A DNA stretch of 33,950 nucleotides, taken from NCBI GenBank assembly GCA_943359595.1, contig CALRIA010000006.1:1-33950 (forward strand), in the 5' to 3' direction. How positions within the stretch are numbered: position 1 is the first letter of the stretch; each line of letters begins with the position of its first letter. A program made the position numbers and the translations under genes. A model generated the notes under the pieces. It saw only the letters and a list, made by a program, of their open reading frames with translations. It made no database searches and was not told the DNA's origin. This document shows positions 9,595-15,862 of the stretch, piece after piece. This DNA comes from Candidatus Magasanikiibacteriota bacterium (GTDB lineage: Bacteria; Patescibacteriota; Patescibacteriia; Magasanikbacterales; GWA2-37-8).

Positions 9595-9632
9595 ACTAGA
9601 GTTTTTTATCATAGATAGAAAGAAAAATCAAT

Positions 9633-9685
9633 AGTATAGTCCAGCTTTGTCTGTATAGACAAACCAATAATAAATAATATATACT
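9633..9685. promoter_or_regulatory. Putative divergent promoter region with central hairpin
   Basis: Plus: TAGACA (9656-9661) .. TATACT (9680-9685). Minus: TTGTCT within 9657-9662 .. TATACT (plus AGTATA, 9633-9638). Central palindrome TTTGTCT-GTAT-AGACAAA (9646-9663). Confidence 0.45.
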
Positions 9686-9695
9686 TAAATCTTAA

Positions 9696-9720
9696 TTAAG
9701 TGTGCATAATGCGCATTTAA
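9696..9720 (+). promoter_or_regulatory. Leader hairpin with G-U wobbles
   Basis: TTAAGTGTGCA-TAA-TGCGCATTTAA: 11-bp RNA stem with two G-U pairs. Confidence 0.55.
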
Positions 9721-9749
9721 TACGAGGTAGGAAAATTGGAGGAATGCAT

Positions 9750-9974
9750 ATGGATAAAAATAATCCTGTTGTCGTCAACAATTGGCAAGCCATCACGGCA
9801 AAGGTAATCTTAGTTTTATCGTTGTTGAGCATTGTCATGGAGACGGTCGTTTTTTTTACCCCTTGGTACAAACCCATCAAAGTGTCTTTATTTTCGACTG
9901 TGGTCGGTACATATATGCTGTTTGGGTTTTTCATGTTGTTGTTTGCCCCTCGCAAGATCAAAAAATCGCCTTGA
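9750..9974 (+). CDS. Small two-TM membrane protein (74 aa)
   Basis: MDKNNPVVVNNWQAITAKVILVLSLLSIVMETVVFF...VGTYMLFGFFMLLFAPRKIKKSP; GGAGG SD at 9738-9742, 7 nt from ATG 9750. Confidence 0.7.
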   Translation: MDKNNPVVVNNWQAITAKVILVLSLLSIVMETVVFFTPWYKPIKVSLFSTVVGTYMLFGFFMLLFAPRKIKKSP

Positions 9975-9985
9975 AACAAAGGCGA
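9966..9985 (+). other. Hairpin overlapping the stop codon
   Basis: TCGCCTT-GAAACA-AAGGCGA; stop TGA at 9972-9974. Confidence 0.5.
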
Positions 9986-9999
9986 GCGGTGAGGAGTCG

Positions 10000-10065
10000 A
10001 ATCATCGACCACCAAACTGCTCTGTATATAAAATATTTATATGTGAAGCAGTGTGGTCGATGATT
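10000..10065 (+). terminator. 66-nt compound terminator-type hairpin
   Basis: AATCATCGACCAC[CAA]ACTGCT..ATATAAA-ATA-TTTATAT..AGCAGT GTGGTCGATGATT followed by TTTCTTTT. Confidence 0.8.
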
Positions 10066-10094
10066 TTTCTTTTAATTTAGCCAATTTTATCCAC

Positions 10095-10123
10095 TTGCCA
10101 AAAAACTTGAAAAGCGGTAGAAT
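10095..10123 (+). promoter_or_regulatory. Putative sigma70 promoter for secDF
   Basis: TTGCCA (10095-10100), 17-nt spacer, TAGAAT (10118-10123). Confidence 0.5.
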
Positions 10124-10169
10124 TTGCCTGCTTAATTCTATTACTAAAATTATTAAATTTATCTAATTT

Positions 10170-11921
10170 ATGGCTAAGAATGCAAAACCGGTTGTCAGCT
10201 TAACACGGTCTCAGGTTAAATGGAGGGTATTGTGGATTGGCATTTTATTAGTTGTATGTGCTTTGATTGTTGCTCCAACTTACGCCAACAAAGGCGTTGA
10301 TTGGGTAAACAACAAGGCAAATTTAGGTTTGCCACGTTTACCAGACAAAGGCTTCAATCTAGGATTAGATTTGCAAGGTGGAGCTCACTTGGTTTATCAG
10401 GCAGACACCAAACAGGTACCAGATGCTGATCGTGTTGACGCCGTCGAAGGTGTGCGTGATGTAATTGAACGTCGTGTTCGCGGTGGTCTTGGAGTATCTG
10501 AACCGTTGGTACAAACTACCAAAGTTGGTGAGGATTTTCGTATTATTGTAGAACTGCCTGGTATTGCTGATGTAAATACGGCTATCAAGATGATTGGTGA
10601 AACCCCAGTTTTGGAATTTAAAGAACAAAATAATGAGCCACCACGTGACTTGACCAAGGAAGAACAAAAAAAACTGGATGATTTCAACAAACAAGCCGAA
10701 AAAACAGCAAAATTAGCTTTGAAAGAAGTTAATAACCGTGTAGATTTTGCTTCCGTGGTTTCTAAATATACCCAAGATGATAAAAATAAGAATAATGGTG
10801 GTGATTTAGGTTTTATCAATGATAAATTATATCCAGAAGTTTTTGCTTGGGCAAATACTCATAAAGATGGTGATGTAAGCAAAGAATTGGTAAAAAGTTT
10901 TGAAGGTTTAAATATTCTTAAAAGAATTGGTAGCCGTCAAATTAGTACTTCTACTTCTGAATATCAGGTGAGCAGAATTTTTATCAAAACAGAACAAAAA
11001 GGCGATATTGTACCACCAACTGAACAGTGGAAAACTACAGGATTGTCTGGTAAACAATTGAAACGTGCGGAAGTCACCCAAGATTCTCGTACTGGACAGA
11101 CTCAGGTTAATCTAAATTTTGATGAAGAGGGTACCAAGTTATTCGCCGATATTACCGGTAGAAATGTTGGTAAGCCAGTCGCTATTTATTTGGATGGTCA
11201 ACCAATTAGTATCCCAAAGGTAAATGAAGCAATTACTAGTGGAAGTGCGGTAATTTCCGGTGGCTTTACTTTATTGGAAGCCAAACAATTATCTCAGAGA
11301 TTAAATTCTGGTGCGTTGCCAGTTCCAGTTGAATTAATTAGTCAACAAAAAGTAGACGCTACTTTGGGTGTTGATTCTTTAGCAAAAAGTTTTCACGCTG
11401 GGTTGATCGGACTGATCGGTGTGATGTTGTTTATGATTATTTATTATCGTTTCCCAGGTTTATTGTCAGTATTTTCTTTGATTGTTTATGCTTTACTGAG
11501 CATGGCTACCTTTAAATTATTAGGAGTAACTATGACTTTATCTGGTATTGCTGGTTTCATCTTGTCCATTGGTATGGCGGTGGATACCAACGTGCTGGTG
11601 TTCGAACGTCTTAAAGAAGAACTACGATCTGGTAAAAATTTGCACACGGCTTCAGAAGAATCATTCCGTCGCTCTTGGCCATCTATTCGTGATGGTCATA
11701 TTGCCACCTTGGTGAGTTGTGTATTCTTGGTTTGGTTTGGCACAGGCTTTGTACAGGGCTTTGCTGTGACTTTGGCTATTGGTGTGCTATTCAGTTTGTT
11801 TACCGCCATTGTGGCCACTCGGGCGATGTCTCGATTGGTATTTAAGTGGTTTAAAGAAGATGGCAATTTACTATTTTTGGGATATACCAAATCTAAGTCT
11901 TCTGAAGTAACTAATAAATAA
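10170..11921 (+). CDS. secD: Protein translocase subunit SecD with internal parvulin-like segment
   Basis: GFNLGLDLQGGAHLVYQ, GKPVAIYLDGQPISIPKVNEAI, GMAVDTNVLVFERLKEELR; internal DFASVVSKYTQDDKNKNNGGDLGFI resembles PpiC/parvulin. Confidence 0.96.
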   Translation: MAKNAKPVVSLTRSQVKWRVLWIGILLVVCALIVAPTYANKGVDWVNNKANLGLPRLPDKGFNLGLDLQGGAHLVYQADTKQVPDADRVDAVEGVRDVIERRVRGGLGVSEPLVQTTKVGEDFRIIVELPGIADVNTAIKMIGETPVLEFKEQNNEPPRDLTKEEQKKLDDFNKQAEKTAKLALKEVNNRVDFASVVSKYTQDDKNKNNGGDLGFINDKLYPEVFAWANTHKDGDVSKELVKSFEGLNILKRIGSRQISTSTSEYQVSRIFIKTEQKGDIVPPTEQWKTTGLSGKQLKRAEVTQDSRTGQTQVNLNFDEEGTKLFADITGRNVGKPVAIYLDGQPISIPKVNEAITSGSAVISGGFTLLEAKQLSQRLNSGALPVPVELISQQKVDATLGVDSLAKSFHAGLIGLIGVMLFMIIYYRFPGLLSVFSLIVYALLSMATFKLLGVTMTLSGIAGFILSIGMAVDTNVLVFERLKEELRSGKNLHTASEESFRRSWPSIRDGHIATLVSCVFLVWFGTGFVQGFAVTLAIGVLFSLFTAIVATRAMSRLVFKWFKEDGNLLFLGYTKSKSSEVTNK

Positions 11922-11926
11922 TTTGT

Positions 11927-12844
11927 ATGTCTATTCCTTTTGTAAAGTATTCAAAATTTCTTTTATCCATTAGTGCGGTATTAACCGCCATTAGTTTAGC
12001 CTTATTATTTATTTGGGGTTTAAAACCAGGTATTGATTTTACTGGTGGTTCATTGCTCGAAGTAAGTTTCAGTCAGACTCGTCCAGATAATCAGGTTGTC
12101 GAAAATTCTCTTGCTAATTTAGGACATAAAAATATAGTTATTCAAAAAACTGGAGCTACAGGAATGATTATCAGAACGGCATTTTTGTCAGAAAATGAGC
12201 ATCAAGATGTACTAAAAGGTTTGCGTACTCAACTGGAAAAAGATGGCAATAAAATGCATGAGGAACAGTTTCAGACCATCGGTGCCGCTGTTAGTAAACA
12301 ATTACGTACGCGTTCTGTTTGGGCCGTGTTTTTAGTGGTTATTAGTATTATTGCTTTTGTGGCTTATGCTTTCCGTACTGTTTCTCAACCGGTAGCTAGC
12401 TGGAAGTATGGTGTGACCGCTATTATTGCTGCCGCCCATGATGTGCTATTGGTAGTTGGTGTGTTTGCTTTCTTGGGACATTATAATAATATTGAAGTAG
12501 ATATTGGTTTTGTAGTGGCGTTATTAACGGTATTGGGTTACTCTGTACAAGATACAATCGTAGTGTATGATCGTATCCGCGAGAATCTGTTGCACCGTCG
12601 CAACGTTAGTTTTAGTGAAATGGTTGATATTGGTTTAAATGAAACTCTAATGCGTTCTATCAATACTACTCTAATCACTCTGATTCCTTTAGGTGCTTTA
12701 TATTTCTTTGGTGGTGCAACAATCAAGAATTTTGCTTTGGCGCTATTGATTGGTATCGCTAGTGGTGCTTATTCCTCTATTTTTGTTGCTAGTCCGTTAT
12801 TGGCTTATGTTGATAAATGGCAGAAAGCTAAGGCTAAAAAATAA
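11927..12844 (+). CDS. secF: Protein translocase subunit SecF
   Basis: GLKPGIDFTGGSLLEVSF, GYSVQDTIVVYDRIRENL, NETLMRSINTTLITLIPLGALYFFGG; directly follows secD. Confidence 0.96.
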   Translation: MSIPFVKYSKFLLSISAVLTAISLALLFIWGLKPGIDFTGGSLLEVSFSQTRPDNQVVENSLANLGHKNIVIQKTGATGMIIRTAFLSENEHQDVLKGLRTQLEKDGNKMHEEQFQTIGAAVSKQLRTRSVWAVFLVVISIIAFVAYAFRTVSQPVASWKYGVTAIIAAAHDVLLVVGVFAFLGHYNNIEVDIGFVVALLTVLGYSVQDTIVVYDRIRENLLHRRNVSFSEMVDIGLNETLMRSINTTLITLIPLGALYFFGGATIKNFALALLIGIASGAYSSIFVASPLLAYVDKWQKAKAKK

Positions 12845-12859
12845 TTTAAAGTAGTTTAA

Positions 12860-12890
12860 AAAACTCTCTCATATCAAATGGGAGAGTTTT
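12860..12890 (+). terminator. Intrinsic terminator after secF
   Basis: AAAACTCTCTC..GGGAGAGTTTTTT. Confidence 0.85.
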
Positions 12891-12956
12891 TTGTTTTAAT
12901 GATTTTATGTTATACTATCTAATAGTAAAATAAAAATTAATTTAATCTATTTTTAT

Positions 12957-13133
12957 ATGTCAGGTCACGGTCATAGCGAAAGCGGTTTACGTCATTTAAT
13001 TGCTTTTTTTGGTACGTTGGTGGTGGTGTTGGCTTTCTGGGGAGGTTATGTTTCTGGTGTACAAGGTTGGTGGTGGACAGCTTTTGGTCTGATAATTGTT
13101 TATGGTGGAATATATAAAATTATCGATTCCTAA
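12957..13133 (+). CDS. Small membrane protein (58 aa), below the ORF-track length cutoff
   Basis: Translation of 12957-13133: MSGHGHSESGLRHLIAFFGTLVVVLAFWGGYVSGVQGWWWTAFGLIIVYGGIYKIIDS*; ends 3 nt before the next gene. Confidence 0.7.
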   Translation: MSGHGHSESGLRHLIAFFGTLVVVLAFWGGYVSGVQGWWWTAFGLIIVYGGIYKIIDS

Positions 13134-13136
13134 TCT

Positions 13137-14570
13137 ATGGAACCAATTACTCTCTCATCCACTTTTGGTTTTTCGATCAATTGGGAATTTTGGTCTTGGA
13201 TTTTATCTCAACCAACTGCTGATTTGATCAAATATTTATTTGCTATTATAGGCTGGGTAATTCTTGCCTTAATTTCAGTTACTTTAGGATCACAATTATT
13301 GGCAAACTATCGAGCTAAAAAAGCAGGAGACAGCTGGCAACATGTGTTACTAGCAGTAGATGTTCCGTCACTTTTTATTCAATCGCCAAAAGCAGTAGAA
13401 CAGATTTTTGCTCATCTGAGTGGAGCAAAAGTGAGCGTTCGTCTGGCCGAAAAATATTGGATAGGTAAACGACAAAAAAGTTTTAGCTTTGAAATAGTTT
13501 CTATTGAAGGCTATATTCAGTTTTTGATTCGGACTGAAGCTGACTATCGTGATTTAGCCGAAGCAGCAGTTTACGCTCAATATCCAGAGGCTGAAATCAC
13601 CGAGGTGGAAGATTATGTCGATATGATTCCAGGGGCGTATCCTAGTGAAACTCATCATATGTTTGGAGTAGAATTTCAGTTGGCTGAGGCTGATGCGTAT
13701 CCGATTCGTACTTATCCAAGTTTCGAATATAAAATTAGTAAAGACGATGTTTTTAGTGATCCGATGGCGGCAATTTTGGAAAATTTTTCACGAGTTGGTC
13801 ACGGTGAACATTTTTGGTTACAGATTATTATTGAACCGGCTGGGAATGACTGGAAAATTAAAGGTATTGAATTAATAAAAAATATTATTGCCGGTCATGT
13901 CGGTCATCACGGTAGTACTTTTGTAAAAGACACAGTAGCGATGGTTGGCAACATTCCGATGGCATTGGCCAAAGAATTTTTTAGATATTTAAATAATGCA
14001 GAACCAGAAGAGGCGGTACATGAAGAGCATGGCAAACTCAGTGATCTTACTCCTGGCGGGAAGGGAACCATAGAAGCAATCGAAGAAAAGATTGCCAAGC
14101 TGGGTTTTAAAACTAAAATGAGAGCTTTGTACGTAGCTAAAAATGAAGTTTTTAATCCCGGCCGCTGTGTCGATGGTTTTATTGGTGCTTTAAATCAATT
14201 TCATATTCAGAGTAGCAATGCGATTGTCCCACGAGCTATCACTCATACACATTTTCTATTTTTTAATCATGCTCGTGAAATTTTGGCACAAAATAAATTT
14301 TTTAAAGCTTTTGCTAAGAGAAAAATAAAAGTTGGTGGTAGTCCATATATTTTGAATATTGAAGAGCTGGCTACTATCTGGCATTTCCCATTACCTTTTG
14401 TAAAGACACCACTCATCCAAAAAGCTGGTGCAAAGCGTGGCGAACCACCAATGAATCTCCCGATCGAGGCCGATGCTGGGCCACTACGTGCCAAGGTAAA
14501 GGCAGTAGATACATCGGGAGCGTCAACAGATGTACCAGAACCAGAGCCGGAAGAGCTAATGTATGGCTAG
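13137..14570 (+). CDS. Membrane-anchored DUF8128-like protein lacking the ATPase domain; paralogue of the N-terminal half of the 23613-26171 protein
   Basis: AYPIRTYPSFEYKISKDDVFSDPMAAILENFS and IEELATIWHFPLPFVKTPLIQKAGAKRGEPPMNLP align by eye with AFPLKTYKKMDSDPLVAILNPLS and TEEIASLWHLPVPNTETPHINWLGARKAPPPVNMP. No Walker A motif. Confidence 0.8.
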   Translation: MEPITLSSTFGFSINWEFWSWILSQPTADLIKYLFAIIGWVILALISVTLGSQLLANYRAKKAGDSWQHVLLAVDVPSLFIQSPKAVEQIFAHLSGAKVSVRLAEKYWIGKRQKSFSFEIVSIEGYIQFLIRTEADYRDLAEAAVYAQYPEAEITEVEDYVDMIPGAYPSETHHMFGVEFQLAEADAYPIRTYPSFEYKISKDDVFSDPMAAILENFSRVGHGEHFWLQIIIEPAGNDWKIKGIELIKNIIAGHVGHHGSTFVKDTVAMVGNIPMALAKEFFRYLNNAEPEEAVHEEHGKLSDLTPGGKGTIEAIEEKIAKLGFKTKMRALYVAKNEVFNPGRCVDGFIGALNQFHIQSSNAIVPRAITHTHFLFFNHAREILAQNKFFKAFAKRKIKVGGSPYILNIEELATIWHFPLPFVKTPLIQKAGAKRGEPPMNLPIEADAGPLRAKVKAVDTSGASTDVPEPEPEELMYG

Positions 14571-14575
14571 ACTTT

Positions 14576-14600
14576 AAAACCTCCTTTTTCGGGAGGTTTT
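14576..14600 (+). terminator. Intrinsic terminator
   Basis: AAAACCTCC-TTTTTCG-GGAGGTTTTTTG. Confidence 0.85.
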
Positions 14601-14645
14601 TTGTATTTTTTTGGCTGTGTTTAGCCAAAAATCCTCAAAAAGCTA

Positions 14646-14674
14646 TTGACAAAATCACTAATTCGTGCTATACT
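14646..14674 (+). promoter_or_regulatory. Strong sigma70-type promoter
   Basis: TTGACA (14646-14651), 17-nt spacer, TATACT (14669-14674). Confidence 0.75.
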
Positions 14675-14679
14675 CATTA

Positions 14680-14845
14680 GTTATTGGATTGAATAACATA
14701 AATTGGCAAATCGTACCTTTACAAATATTATCGATCTTGTGTGTAAATTGGCTAAACATGGTTGTTTGGTCGATTTATGCACAAGATTCAGTGTGCAGTT
14801 TGGTGATTGGCCTATAGTGACAAGTGTTCGCTAATGGTTGGTTAC
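14680..14845 (+). promoter_or_regulatory. Long structured 5' leader with three hairpins, two rich in G-U wobbles
   Basis: GTTATT-GGATTG-AATAAC (14680-14697); 26-bp stem 14733-14788 with loop TGGT; GTGATTGGCC..GGTTGGTTAC enclosing TAGTGA..TCGCTA (14803-14845); SD GGAGGT follows at 14858. Confidence 0.7.
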
Positions 14846-14868
14846 TACCTTTGGTTTGGAGGTTCTAG

Positions 14869-15066
14869 ATGAAGACCGTAAATGCTTTGCTTTACATCGT
14901 GATCCTTGTTCTGTTGTTGACAATCGTCTGTGTCGCGCCGTTCAAGCTCGGCTGTGGTACTCTCGGTACTGCTGTCACGCTTGGCGCCAGCGTGGCCGCG
15001 ATTGGGTGGTTGTTGCTTTTCAAGCGGATATTCCGCACGTTCGAGGACACCCCCTCCCAGCAGTAA
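14869..15066 (+). CDS. Small two-TM membrane protein (65 aa), atypically GC-rich
   Basis: MKTVNALLYIVILVLLLTIVCVAPFKLGCGTLGTAVTLGASVAAIGWLLLFKRIFRTFEDTPSQQ; SD GGAGGT 5 nt upstream of ATG 14869. Confidence 0.75.
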   Translation: MKTVNALLYIVILVLLLTIVCVAPFKLGCGTLGTAVTLGASVAAIGWLLLFKRIFRTFEDTPSQQ

Positions 15067-15185
15067 TAGGTTTTTGGACTTCTCCTGTGCCTCAGCACAC
15101 AGATTGTCAAAGGTCGAGCTAGATTTTTTATAGCTCCCAATGATATCTAAAAAAGTCTACTCCCAAAAAAGGGGAGGGACTATCG

Positions 15186-15246
15186 CAAGATCGTCCCAAC
15201 TCGTTTTCATCATAATTCATTTGTGATAAAAACGAGGACGATCTTG
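15186..15246 (+). terminator. Compound 3' hairpin
   Basis: CAAGATCGTCC[CAA]CTCGTTTT..ATCATAA-TTCAT-TTGTGAT..AAAACGAGGACGATCTTG. Confidence 0.7.
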
Positions 15247-15256
15247 AATAAAAATT

Positions 15257-15288
15257 AAAACACATCAACTTAATTGTTGATGTGTTTT
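15257..15288. terminator. Intrinsic terminator, probably bidirectional
   Basis: AAAACACATCAAC-TTAATT-GTTGATGTGTTTTTTT between convergent genes. Confidence 0.85.
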
Positions 15289-15303
15289 TTTATGTTTAAT
15301 TTT

Positions 15304-15822
15304 TTATTTTATAGTTGCAGTATTTATTTGTGGCGACAATTTTTTTATCATCTCATATCCACCTATCAACACACTACTATAAAATAAGTCACCGAATAAT
15401 TCGTTATGCCAGAAGGGAATGGCCAGATAATAACTTTGAAACAGCCCGGATAAATTATGAGTGTACATTGTTCCAAACGCCCAGACGGCGGTATTGGTAA
15501 GTAAGAAAAATATCACACTGCCGGATATTGCACCGAGTATAATATTACCCAGTTTAATTTTATTTTTTAGATATCGTCCCAATAAAACGGTGATAGCAAA
15601 ACCAAAATAAACCGAAGCCATAATGTATGGACTGTAAAAGCCAATAAAAATGTCGCTGACAAACATCGCAATCATCGGTATGGCCATAGCCTGTTTTTTG
15701 TTCAAATACAAACCACTAAAAAGAGCAATCGCTCCAATAGCGGTAAAGTTCGCCGGGTGCGGAACAAAACGAGTAGCAACAGCTAAAATGATTAGCAAAT
15801 AAATAAGAATATTTTTGGACAT
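15304..15822 (-). CDS. DUF6580-like integral membrane protein (possible ECF S-component-like)
   Basis: LAVATRFVPHPANFTAIGAIALFSGLYL..MIAMFVSDIFIGFYSPYIMASVYFGFAITVLLGRYL; multi-TM, last gene of the riboswitch-led operon. Confidence 0.65.
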   Translation of the reverse strand: MSKNILIYLLIILAVATRFVPHPANFTAIGAIALFSGLYLNKKQAMAIPMIAMFVSDIFIGFYSPYIMASVYFGFAITVLLGRYLKNKIKLGNIILGAISGSVIFFLLTNTAVWAFGTMYTHNLSGLFQSYYLAIPFWHNELFGDLFYSSVLIGGYEMIKKLSPQINTATIK

Positions 15823-15862
15823 ATCGTTTTAGCCAGATTAAATATTAATTTTAGTTAGTATA

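Noticed and set aside
8629-9634. Plus-strand ORFs (8629-8925, 8941-9213, 9347-9634)
   Set aside because: Antisense to the HAD hydrolase, which has all its catalytic motifs and a good SD; no recognisable products.
10000-15246. Integron attC sites as an explanation for cargo genes with 3' hairpins
   Set aside because: No RYYYAAC/GTTRRRY site pairs in the hairpins, genes are in both orientations and dispersed, and no integrase is present in the window.
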